Shown in pieces: positions 16,960-24,361 of a stretch of 64,000 nucleotides of DNA. The position numbers were made by a program, and so were the translations under genes. The notes under the pieces are model-generated. The model made no database searches. It saw only the letters and a list, made by a program, of their open reading frames with translations, and was not told where the DNA came from. Origin of the DNA: Halorubrum laminariae (GTDB taxonomy: Archaea; Halobacteriota; Halobacteria; Halobacteriales; Haloferacaceae); contig NZ_JANHDL010000002.1 in the NCBI RefSeq assembly GCF_024494655.1, forward strand, positions 434,001 to 498,000, given 5' to 3'. The number at the start of each line of letters is the position of its first letter. Position 1 is the stretch's first letter.

Positions 16960-17832
16960 ATGTTCCCGGGAGCGACGACAGACCGCGAGGCTGCTTCGTA
17001 CGTGGTCGTTGGCGCTCCCCTCGATGCTACGACCACGTTTCAGCCGGGTACCCGATTCGGACCGGATCGGGTCCGGCGATTTGCCGAGACATTCGACGAC
17101 TACGACCGCAAAACCGGGAGCTACTTCTCCGACCTCGGCGTCTGTGACGCCGGCGACGTGCGCCCGTGGGACGACACGGACGCGTACCTCGACCACCTCG
17201 CCGCCGAACTCAGGAGTGTCGTCTACGACGACGCCGTCCCCCTCCTCGTCGGCGGCGAACACACCGTCACGCACGCGGGCGTGGCCGCGACCGATCCCGA
17301 TGTGCTCGTCGTCTGCGACGCCCACCTCGACCTGCGAGACGCCTACGACGGGAATCCCCTGAACCACGCGTGCGTCACGCGACGGGCCATCGACGACCTC
17401 GGCGTCGACCGCGCCGTGATCATCGGTGCACGCACCGGTTCCGAGGCCGAGTGGGATCGCGCCGCCGAGGCCGACGTGACCGTCGTCGCACCCGAGGACG
17501 CCCGGGCGTGGGTCGACGGCCTCGGCGGTGACGGCGGAGGTGACGACGAAGTCATCGAAGGCGACGAGTTCGTCGGAGACGATGAGTCCGTGTACTGTTC
17601 GATCGACATCGACGGGCTCGACCCCGGATTCGCGCCGGGAACGGGCACGATGGAACCGTTCGGACTCTCTCCGCGGACAGTCCGAGACCTCGTTCGGGCG
17701 GTCGCGCCACACGCCGTCGGCTGCGACGTCGTCGAGGTGAACGACCGCGACGACGGGCAGGCGGCGGCGCTGGCCGGAAAACTCCTCAGAGCGTTCGTCT
17801 TCGCGCACGCGGCCGGCGAGACGGACGACTAG
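16960..17832 (+). CDS. speB: Agmatinase-family ureohydrolase
   Basis: 290 residues. Binuclear manganese site complete: GGEHTVTHAG, CDAHLDLRDAY and SIDIDGLDPGFAPGTGTMEP. Family members hydrolyse agmatine to putrescine and urea. In haloarchaea, which have little or no spermidine, a homologue next to aIF5A has been implicated in converting an agmatine-derived adduct to deoxyhypusine; the 6-base spacing here fits that role. A linker of about 15 acidic and glycine residues (DGGGDDEVIEGDEFVGDD) is inserted before the SIDIDG motif. Confidence 0.92.
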   Translation: MFPGATTDREAASYVVVGAPLDATTTFQPGTRFGPDRVRRFAETFDDYDRKTGSYFSDLGVCDAGDVRPWDDTDAYLDHLAAELRSVVYDDAVPLLVGGEHTVTHAGVAATDPDVLVVCDAHLDLRDAYDGNPLNHACVTRRAIDDLGVDRAVIIGARTGSEAEWDRAAEADVTVVAPEDARAWVDGLGGDGGGDDEVIEGDEFVGDDESVYCSIDIDGLDPGFAPGTGTMEPFGLSPRTVRDLVRAVAPHAVGCDVVEVNDRDDGQAAALAGKLLRAFVFAHAAGETDD

Positions 17833-17857
17833 GGCGAACGTGGCGGACTGTCGACTC

Positions 17858-18109
17858 TTACGAAACTTCGGAGAGCCGCTGTCGGGCCGCCATGACGGCC
17901 TCCATCGCGTCGATCCACTCGCGGGGGTCCGTACACCAGATGCGATCGCCTTCGATACTGACACAGAACACGGAGTCGCTTGAGGGCGTGAGCGTTACCG
18001 CGTCCACGTCCGGGCGATCGCCGAGGTACGAGTCGATCAGGCGGCGGGCCGTCTCGGCCTCCGGCTGGAGGTGACTGCCGGCGGCGTACTCGATGGCGAT
18101 GTCTGCCAT
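17858..18109 (-). CDS. Rdx/SelW-like fold protein lacking the CxxC
   Basis: 83 residues from ATG 18109. The order of elements matches the SelT/SelW/SelH (Rdx) thioredoxin-like family: a first strand IAIEYAAGSH where the redox CxxC should sit, a helix AETARRLIDSYLG, strand VDAVTLTPSSDSVFCVSIEGDRIW and a final helix. The two active-site cysteines are replaced (YAAGS), so it cannot act as a dithiol oxidoreductase. An ATTAAT box is upstream. It may be a binding protein derived from a redox ancestor. Family assignment is tentative. Confidence 0.65.
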   Translation of the reverse strand: MADIAIEYAAGSHLQPEAETARRLIDSYLGDRPDVDAVTLTPSSDSVFCVSIEGDRIWCTDPREWIDAMEAVMAARQRLSEVS

Positions 18110-18260
18110 GCTCGTTCGAACGTTCTGCATGATTAATAACTACGCTTTGCTGGCAGCGATTGCGGCGTTCTGTGTCGCCGCGCCGCACACCTTCACGCGC
18201 TTAACGAGACTCACACGCGCTTATCGGGATGCATACGCCCTGTCTGTCGCGATCAGATCG

Positions 18261-18917
18261 TTACCACGCCGACCACGCCGTCAGACTCTCGTCGCGGGCG
18301 TACACCCGCTTGAGGTCCTTGGCGTACGCGAAGTCGCCGGCGTGATCGAGCTTCTCGTGTCGGTACTCGGGGGCGTCCTCGCGGATCTGGATCCCCTCGA
18401 CGGTGAACTCCTCGTCGCCGAACTCGACCGTCTCGTCGACGGTGAACTCGTAGTCGCCGGGGACGTTCACGCGCAGCGAGCGCGTCTGATCCGCAGTGCC
18501 GTCCTTCGGGTGGAGTGTCACCGCAACGGCGACGTTGTCGACCGCGCGCGTCCAGAGCGTCTCGACGTCCTCGATGTCGGCCTCCTCGACGCGTTGTTCC
18601 GGGCCGACCTCGATCCCGGTGACGCGCACCTGCATCAGCGCGTCGGGGGTGTCGACGACGAACTCCTCGCCGGTCGCGACGTAGGTGTCCGCGGGCACGT
18701 CCATCTGCGTCGAAAACGACTCGCCGTCCTGTGAGACGACGATCGTCAGCTCGACGGTCTCCTCCTCGGGGATCTCGGTCTTGTACGTGTGATCGCAGTC
18801 GGTACAGCGGACGGTCGACTGTCCGCCGGGGCGCAGCACCTCGTGGACGGTCTCCTCGTCCGGCGAGCACGCCGGACAGGGGAGACCGACTCGGTCGCCG
18901 CTCTCGATATCGCTCAT
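18261..18917 (-). CDS. HVO_0476-type zinc finger protein
   Basis: 218 residues. N-terminal zinc ribbon with LPCPACSPDE and VRCTDCDHTY (CxxC...CxxC), then a beta-rich domain (VELTIVVSQDGESFSTQMDV) and a C-terminal part ending YAKDLKRVYARDESLTAW. The pattern corresponds to a haloarchaeal zinc-finger family of unknown function. A TATTTAC element lies about 30 bases upstream on the minus strand. Zinc ribbon plus small beta domain suggests nucleic-acid or ribosome association, which is an inference. Confidence 0.82.
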   Translation of the reverse strand: MSDIESGDRVGLPCPACSPDEETVHEVLRPGGQSTVRCTDCDHTYKTEIPEEETVELTIVVSQDGESFSTQMDVPADTYVATGEEFVVDTPDALMQVRVTGIEVGPEQRVEEADIEDVETLWTRAVDNVAVAVTLHPKDGTADQTRSLRVNVPGDYEFTVDETVEFGDEEFTVEGIQIREDAPEYRHEKLDHAGDFAYAKDLKRVYARDESLTAWSAW

Positions 18918-19139
18918 TAGGGCGTCGTACCCGTCCGACGCGTAAATATCCGCCCTTGTCGTCCTCGTGCGTAGGCGGATGGCGTGTGCGGCTCGCTGAC
19001 GCGGACGGATCGATCGCTGACGCGGACCGAGCGCCGCTCACGTCGCGACGTGCCGCGGCCGCGCCGGTCGCACCGACCGCGACGACCGCGTCGACGGTGT
19101 ACAGAAACTGGTTTACCGGTGACCGGGATACGGACGACC

Positions 19140-20000
19140 ATGATCGTACCCGGATCCAGCTCACAGCTCCTCGCGGCCGCGCTCGCCGAGGAGACGGGAC
19201 GGCCGCTCGCCACGCCGACGTACGACCGATTCCCCGACGGCGAAGGGCTCGCCGCGGTCCCCGACTTCGACGGCGAGTCGGCGACGGTCGTCGCCACGAC
19301 GGATTCTGATGCAACATGGGTCGAACTGCTCCAGCTACAGGACGCCGTGCGCGAGGCGGGTGCGACGGACGTGACCACCGTGATTCCGTACATGGGATAC
19401 GCACGACAGGACCGATCGTTCGGCGACGGCGAACCCGTCTCGGCGCGCGCGATGGCGCGAGCGGTGTCGACCGCGACCGACCGCGTCGTCCTCGTCAACC
19501 CACACGAGCGGGCAGTCACGGAGTTCTACGACGTTCCCGTGACCGTTGCCGACGCCGCGGCCGTCCTCGCGGATCCGCTTCCCGCAGACCTCGCGGACCC
19601 GCTGTTTCTCGCGCCCGACGCGGGCGCGATCGACATCGCCGAGACGGTCCACGACGCCTACGGCGCGGGCGACACCGACTACTTCGAGAAGCACCGCGAC
19701 CGCGACACCGGCGACGTGGAGGTCTCACCGTCTGACGCGTCCGTCGGCGATCGGGACGTTGTCGTCGTCGACGACATCGTCGCCACCGGGTCGACGATGA
19801 GCGAGGCCGTCGGGGTGTTGACCGACCGCGACGCCGCCCGGGTGTTCGCCGCCTGCGTCCACCCCATGCTCGCCGCGAACGCCGTGACGAAGCTCCGGGG
19901 CGCGGGCGTCGACCGGATCGTCGGCAGCGACACGATCGAGCGGGGCTGTAGCGTCGTCAGCGTCGCCCCGGCGCTCGCGGACGCGCTCAAATCGGCTTAA
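19140..20000 (+). CDS. prs: Ribose-phosphate pyrophosphokinase
   Basis: 286 residues, the short archaeal form. Makes PRPP from ribose 5-phosphate and ATP for nucleotide, histidine and tryptophan synthesis. Motifs: FPDGEG, IPYMGYARQDR (ATP/Mg loop), HEKHRDRDTGD-like region and the PRPP loop VVVDDIVATGSTM. ATG 19140 is preceded by GTTTACC at about -29; the frame is open further upstream but that part is Arg/Thr-rich and unlike the family. Its last 4 bases overlap the convergent acetyltransferase gene. Confidence 0.95.
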   Translation: MIVPGSSSQLLAAALAEETGRPLATPTYDRFPDGEGLAAVPDFDGESATVVATTDSDATWVELLQLQDAVREAGATDVTTVIPYMGYARQDRSFGDGEPVSARAMARAVSTATDRVVLVNPHERAVTEFYDVPVTVADAAAVLADPLPADLADPLFLAPDAGAIDIAETVHDAYGAGDTDYFEKHRDRDTGDVEVSPSDASVGDRDVVVVDDIVATGSTMSEAVGVLTDRDAARVFAACVHPMLAANAVTKLRGAGVDRIVGSDTIERGCSVVSVAPALADALKSA

Positions 20001-20596
20001 CCGTCGCCGGCCGGTTCGCCGTCCGGATCGCTGTCTTCGACCGGAATCTCACGGATCACCCGAGCGGGGTTGCCGCCCGCGACGACGCTCTCCGGCACGT
20101 CGCTCGTCACGACAGAGCCGGCCGCGACGACCGTGCCGTCGCCGATCGTCACGCCGGGCGTCACGGCGGCGCGGCCGCCGATCCACACGTCGTCGCCGAC
20201 GGTCACGGGCTCCCCACGCTCGCGGCCCGTCGCGCGCTCTTCGGGATCGATCGGATGCGTCGGCGTGTACACGTGGACGCCGGGACCGAGCAGACAGCGG
20301 TCGCCGAAGCGGACCGGGACTACGTCGAGGAAGACGCAGCCGAAGTTCGCGAAGAAGTCCGCGCCGACCGAGATGTTATAGCCGTAGTCACAGCGGAGCG
20401 GCGGCTCGACGATCGCCTCGTCGCCACCCGCGTCGAACAGCGTGTCGAGGAGCGCCCGTCGGCGGTCGCGCTCCGCTTCGGTCGTCGCGTTGTACCGGCG
20501 GACGAGGTCGCGCGCCCTCGCGCGGTCGGCGACGAGGTCCGGGTCCGTCGGATCGTAGGTCTCGCCGGCGAGCATGCGCTCGGTCTCGGTGGGCAT
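19997..20596 (-). CDS. maa: Maltose O-acetyltransferase-like hexapeptide acetyltransferase
   Basis: 199 residues. Left-handed beta-helix acetyltransferase. N-terminal MLAGETYDPTDPDL matches the maltose/galactoside acetyltransferase cap, followed by hexapeptide turns and the catalytic His region TPTHPIDPEER, VWIGGRAAVTPGVTIGDG and VVAGNPARVIREI-like end (GGNPARVI). Uses acetyl-CoA to acetylate a sugar hydroxyl; exact acceptor unknown. Convergent with prs, overlapping by 4 bases. Confidence 0.92.
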   Translation of the reverse strand: MPTETERMLAGETYDPTDPDLVADRARARDLVRRYNATTEAERDRRRALLDTLFDAGGDEAIVEPPLRCDYGYNISVGADFFANFGCVFLDVVPVRFGDRCLLGPGVHVYTPTHPIDPEERATGRERGEPVTVGDDVWIGGRAAVTPGVTIGDGTVVAAGSVVTSDVPESVVAGGNPARVIREIPVEDSDPDGEPAGDG

Positions 20597-20703
20597 GGTC
20601 GGTGTGGTCGCCGCACCCCGATAGTGGTTTTCCCGCGGGCGAGGTTCCCGCAGGACGGGCCCGTTGGCGTACCGTTATTTGTCCCGGGGGCGAACCGGGA
20701 GAT

Positions 20704-21129
20704 ATGTACGACGACATCCTGGTGCCGACCGACGGAAGCGAGGCGGTCGACCGAGCGCTCGATCACGCGGTGCGGCTGGCGGGTGACCACGACGCGACGA
20801 TTCACGCGCTGTACGTCGTCGACCGCCGGATCGTGACCGCGAACTCCGGCGACCTCCACGACGAGATCCTCTCGGACCTCGAAGCGCAGGGCGAGGCCGC
20901 GGTCAAGCACGTCGCGGAGCGCGCACGCGAGGCCGGACTCGACGTGAAGACTCACATCGTCGAGGGAACGCCCGACACGGAGATCGTCGCCTACGCCGAC
21001 GAGGGCGACATCGACGTGATCGTCTTGAGCCCCGAAGGAAAATCACCGCGCGAGCGGATCCAGTCGCTCGGGAGCGTCTCGGACCGCGTCGCCGACGACG
21101 CGACCGTCCCGGTGTTCCTGATCAAGTAG
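20704..21129 (+). CDS. uspA: UspA-type universal stress protein
   Basis: 141 residues, single Usp domain: start YDDILVPTDGSEAVDRALDHA, central VDRRIVTANSGD and the end DVIVLSPEGKSPRERIQSLGS followed by SVSDRVADDATVPVFLIK. The ATP-binding G-x2-G-x9-GS/T motif is altered (SPEGKSPRERIQSLGSVSD), so nucleotide binding is plausible but not certain. ATG 20704 lies behind a TTATTTG element. No operon partner. Confidence 0.93.
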   Translation: MYDDILVPTDGSEAVDRALDHAVRLAGDHDATIHALYVVDRRIVTANSGDLHDEILSDLEAQGEAAVKHVAERAREAGLDVKTHIVEGTPDTEIVAYADEGDIDVIVLSPEGKSPRERIQSLGSVSDRVADDATVPVFLIK

Positions 21130-21194
21130 CGAGCATCCGACCGGTCGATCGCCCACCGTGGGGAACTTAGGCCTCTGCGTTCACAGCCACGATC

Positions 21195-21962
21195 ATGGAA
21201 CTCACCGTGCTCGGCTCCGGCAGCGCGATGCCGGTTCCGAACCGCGCGCAGGCGGGCTACCTCCTCACGGACGACGATCGGACGCTGCTCGTCGACTGCG
21301 GCGAGGGCGTCCTCCACCGGCTCGCGGACACCGACCCCGGCTACGAGGGCGTCTCGACCGTCCTGTTGACCCACCACCACCTCGACCACGTCGCCGCGCT
21401 GTTCCCCCTCCTGAAAGCCCGCTGGCTCGCCGGGGCGGACCACCTGAAGGTCGTCGGACCGACCGGAACGAAGGCACTCGTCGACGGCCTGCTCGACGTT
21501 CACGAATATCTCGACGGTCGGATCGACCTCGCGGTGCGTGAGGTGTCGCCGGCGCGGTCGTTCGTGACGGCCGGCTTCGATGTCGCGGCCCGCGAGACCC
21601 GTCACTCGATGGAGGGACTCGCCTATCGGTTCTCGCCGCCAAGCACCGACACTCCGGCGGAAGCGGGCCCACTCGTGATATCGGGCGACACGGAGGCGTT
21701 CGCGGGGATGGCGTCGTTCGCGGACGGCAGCGCGGTGACCGTCCACGACTGCTCGTTCCCCGACGGGACCGACGTCTCGAACCACCCGAACCCGACCGAG
21801 CTGGGCGAGGCGTTCGCCGACGCCGACATCGACCGCCTGTTGCTCTCGCATCTGTACCCGCACACGGGAGGTCGAGAGCGGGAGATGGCGCGGAGCGTCA
21901 GGGAGGCGGGGTTCGCCGGCGAGGTCGAGGTCGCTCGGGACGGGCTCGTCGTCGAGCTGTGA
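21195..21962 (+). CDS. Metallo-beta-lactamase-fold hydrolase, RNase Z-like
   Basis: 255 residues. Begins ELTVLGSGSAMPVPNRAQAG, like RNase Z and related hydrolases. Metal ligands THHHLDHV (HxHxDH), the H in ETRHSMEGL, SGDTEA (D) and SHLYPH. It lacks the exosite arm of tRNase Z and belongs to the short relatives whose substrate is unknown. Start ATG 21195 has CTTAGGC nearby rather than a convincing TATA box. Convergent with the ThiR-type regulator. Confidence 0.88.
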   Translation: MELTVLGSGSAMPVPNRAQAGYLLTDDDRTLLVDCGEGVLHRLADTDPGYEGVSTVLLTHHHLDHVAALFPLLKARWLAGADHLKVVGPTGTKALVDGLLDVHEYLDGRIDLAVREVSPARSFVTAGFDVAARETRHSMEGLAYRFSPPSTDTPAEAGPLVISGDTEAFAGMASFADGSAVTVHDCSFPDGTDVSNHPNPTELGEAFADADIDRLLLSHLYPHTGGREREMARSVREAGFAGEVEVARDGLVVEL

Positions 21963-21977
21963 CGGTCGACGGCAGCC

Positions 21978-22904
21978 CTAGCGGTCGGACGCCGCGGCCG
22001 GGAGCAGGTCTCCGAGCCGGCGCACCGCGTCGACGGCGGTCTCGCCTAGCACGTAGGTGATCGGCTCGATGCCGAACGCGCCCTCGTGGTACACGACCGG
22101 CCGGACGCCGTCCTCCCGGAACCGTTCGCGGAGCCGGCTGTCGCGGTCCTCATAGCCGGCGTCGACCCGGAGGGGATCGAACCCACGATCTCGGGCGGCG
22201 TCGAGCAACGCCTCGTCGGTCCGGACGTTGATCGCGGCCCGCACGGTCGAGTCGACGGCGGCCGCCGCGAGAACGGTGCCGGCCACGTGACGGGACGCGC
22301 CGAACTCCGGGTTCGCCGGCACCTCGACGCGGCCGTCCATCTCGTAGATCCGGCCGGGGATCGCGGCGACGTCGGCGTGGTCGGTCGCGTCCGGGAGGGC
22401 GGTGCCGACGTTCGTCCCGACGTTGGGGACGACGCGGGCGGTTCCCTCGGTGCGGGCGAACAGCCGCGCGGCCTTCCGCACGTCGGCGAGCACCTCCCGT
22501 TCGGCCCGGAGTCGGTCGTCGTCGCCGCGAACGCACAGATCGCACCCGAGCCCCGCCAAGGCGGGCATCTCCGCCTCGTGGATCGCGCAGATCGGCCCGC
22601 GGTCTTCGAGCTCGTCGACGAGCGCCGACAGCTCCGCGAGCGCCTCGTACTCGTCGAGAGTGCCCGATTCGAATCCGTCCGCGACGGTCTCGACGGTCCT
22701 CGCAGTGTGCGGGTCGTCGGCGATCCGATCCTCGATATCGGCGTCGCCGCTCACGTAACGGCTCACCGCCGCCTGCGTGACGCCGAGTCGGTCCGCGATC
22801 TCCTGTTGCGTGAACCCCCGCTCGTCGAGCGCCCGCGCCAGCAACACGCGGACGGTGGGGAGGAACCGCTCGACGACGATCTCGCTCGGCAACTGCAGCG
22901 ACAT
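21978..22904 (-). CDS. thiR: ThiR-type regulator: HTH plus ThiN domain
   Basis: 308 residues. N-terminal XRE-like helix-turn-helix (FTQQEIADRLGVTQAAVSRYV, read in two pieces) followed by a CxxC region (LGCDLCVRG) and a C-terminal ThiN-like domain (VPNVGTNVGTALPDA, IPGRIYEMDGRVEV, EFGASRHVA, GIEPITYVLG). In archaea this fusion is the thiamine-phosphate-responsive regulator of thiamine genes. It is divergent from tenA and an SSS transporter, which supports that role. A TTTTAGG box lies about 28 bases upstream. Stand-alone ThiN can make thiamine phosphate; here the HTH argues for a regulatory role. Confidence 0.88.
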   Translation of the reverse strand: MSLQLPSEIVVERFLPTVRVLLARALDERGFTQQEIADRLGVTQAAVSRYVSGDADIEDRIADDPHTARTVETVADGFESGTLDEYEALAELSALVDELEDRGPICAIHEAEMPALAGLGCDLCVRGDDDRLRAEREVLADVRKAARLFARTEGTARVVPNVGTNVGTALPDATDHADVAAIPGRIYEMDGRVEVPANPEFGASRHVAGTVLAAAAVDSTVRAAINVRTDEALLDAARDRGFDPLRVDAGYEDRDSRLRERFREDGVRPVVYHEGAFGIEPITYVLGETAVDAVRRLGDLLPAAASDR

Positions 22905-23006
22905 GTCGAACGGAACGCGAGCCGCCTCCTAAAAGGGTCCGCCAAGACGCGAGTACGTCGAGAGCCGGGACGGCGAATCCGAAGGCCCCGCACCGCGAAG
23001 ATATAC

Positions 23007-23040
23007 ACTAGTTATATTAGTTGCTAATACTACGGAGTAT
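23007..23040 (+). promoter_or_regulatory. tenA promoter with nested inverted repeats (candidate ThiR operator)
   Basis: The TATA-like GTTATATTAG is centred about 28 bases before the tenA ATG at 23043. Three short dyads overlap or follow it: ACTA-N7-TAGT (23007-23021), TTAG-TTG-CTAA (23017-23027) and ATACT-ACGG-AGTAT (23027-23040). A protein bound to these would cover the TATA box and start site, as expected of a repressor. The link to ThiR is inferred from position. Confidence 0.5.
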
Positions 23041-23042
23041 CC

Positions 23043-23702
23043 ATGGCGTTCAGCGACGACCTGCTCGACGCAGGCGCAGAGATATGGGCCGCACAGCTCG
23101 ACCACCCGTTCGTCACGGAACTCGCCGCGGGTGACCTCGATCCGGTCGCGTTCCGGCGGTGGCTCGAACAGGACTACCGATATCTGTTCGATTACGCGCG
23201 AACCTACGCCGTGGCGGGCGCAAAGGCGCGCGAGGAGACGGCGATGGCGACCCTTCTCGGCGGGGCCGACGCCGTGCTCTCCGAGGAACTCGATCTCCAC
23301 CGAGAGTTCGCGGCTGAGTACGGCGTGAGCGAGGGGGATCTGGCCGAGACGACGAAGACGCCGACCTGCGAGGCGTACACGAGCTTCCTCGTCCGCACGG
23401 CCCACGAGCGTCCCGTGCCGGTCGCCGTGGCCGCGCTGTTCCCGTGTATGCAGGGGTACCTCGACGTCGCAGACCACATGGCGGAGCTCGCGGCGGGCGA
23501 CCACCGATACACCCCGTTCATCGAGACGTACACGAGCGACGCGTTCCGGACGGAGACGGCGGCCCTCCGTGACCTGGTCGACGACCGCGCGGCCGCAAGA
23601 CCCGGCTATCGCGACGAGATGCGGGAGGCGTTCCTGACGAGCGCCCGCCTCGAACTGGCCTTCTGGGAGATGGCGTACGCCGGCGAGGGGTGGGTGGCGT
23701 GA
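23043..23702 (+). CDS. tenA: TenA-type aminopyrimidine aminohydrolase, cysteine form
   Basis: 219 residues, all-helical TenA/THI-4 fold. Hydrolyses aminopyrimidine breakdown products of thiamine to HMP for reuse. Landmarks: FRRWLEQDYRYLFDYAR, TPTCEAYTSFL, ALFPCMQGYLDVA carrying the catalytic cysteine, and LELAFWEMAY near the end. First gene of an apparent four-gene operon (tenA, second tenA, SSS transporter, small membrane protein). Its TGA overlaps the GTG of the next gene. Confidence 0.92.
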   Translation: MAFSDDLLDAGAEIWAAQLDHPFVTELAAGDLDPVAFRRWLEQDYRYLFDYARTYAVAGAKAREETAMATLLGGADAVLSEELDLHREFAAEYGVSEGDLAETTKTPTCEAYTSFLVRTAHERPVPVAVAALFPCMQGYLDVADHMAELAAGDHRYTPFIETYTSDAFRTETAALRDLVDDRAAARPGYRDEMREAFLTSARLELAFWEMAYAGEGWVA

Positions 23703-24361
23703 GCGACCGATTCACGGCGACGCTCCGCGACGGAGTCGCAGACGAGTGGACCGCCGCGACCGACCACCGGTTCACGCGCGAGCTGGGCGACGGGAGCCTC
23801 GACGGCGACGCGTTCGCGCGGTACGTCGTGCAGGACTACGCGGTCGTCGAAGACCTGACCGCGGCGTTCGCGGTCGCGCTCGCGGACGCGCCGTCGACGG
23901 ACGCGCGCCGCCGCTACGTCGAGTTCCTCGACACGCTCACCGACGCGGAGAACGACTTCTTCGAGCGCGCGTTCGACGCGCACGGCGTTCCGGAGGGGGA
24001 TCGGACCGACCCCGACCTCGCGGCACCGACCGCGGCGTTCCGGGACCTGCTCGGCCGCGCCCGCCACGAGGGCGGGTACGCCGAGACGCTGGCCGTGCTC
24101 GTGCCCGCGGAGTGGGTCTACCTCGCGTGGGCGACCCGGGAGACGACCGACCGCCCGGCCGATCCGCTGTTCGACGAGTGGATCGAGCTGCACGCCGCCC
24201 CGCCGTTCGCGGCGTTCGTCGACTTCCTGCGTTCGGAACTCGACCGCGTCGGACCGACACTCGCTCCGTCGCGGCGCGAGCGCGTCGCCGACCTGTTCGG
24301 TCGAACCGTCTCGCTCGAAGTCGCGTTCTTCGACGCGGCGTACGGAGCGGAGGGGGTCTGA
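23699..24361 (+). CDS. TenA-family protein lacking the active-site cysteine
   Basis: 220 residues, GTG start overlapping the tenA stop (GTGA) with GGGGTGG just upstream. Same helical plan as its neighbour (FARYVVQDYAVVEDLTAAFA, VSLEVAFFDAAYG), but the PC of the active site is PAE (VLVPAEWVYLAW). This corresponds to the TenA_E group, which in plants still hydrolyses aminopyrimidine or formylaminopyrimidine using a glutamate. In this operon it may act on a different intermediate from TenA. Its stop overlaps the transporter ATG (TGATG). Confidence 0.88.
   Translation: MSDRFTATLRDGVADEWTAATDHRFTRELGDGSLDGDAFARYVVQDYAVVEDLTAAFAVALADAPSTDARRRYVEFLDTLTDAENDFFERAFDAHGVPEGDRTDPDLAAPTAAFRDLLGRARHEGGYAETLAVLVPAEWVYLAWATRETTDRPADPLFDEWIELHAAPPFAAFVDFLRSELDRVGPTLAPSRRERVADLFGRTVSLEVAFFDAAYGAEGV

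Noticed and set aside
18984..19139. In-frame N-terminal extension of prs
   Set aside because: The added residues are Arg/Thr-rich and unlike the family; the ATG at 19140 has a TATA-like box at the right distance.
23043..23702. Thought of as a pyrroloquinoline synthesis PqqC-type protein, as a sugar dehydrogenase of PQQ type is in the window
   Set aside because: PqqC and TenA share a fold, but the PC active site and neighbouring ThiR gene fit TenA.
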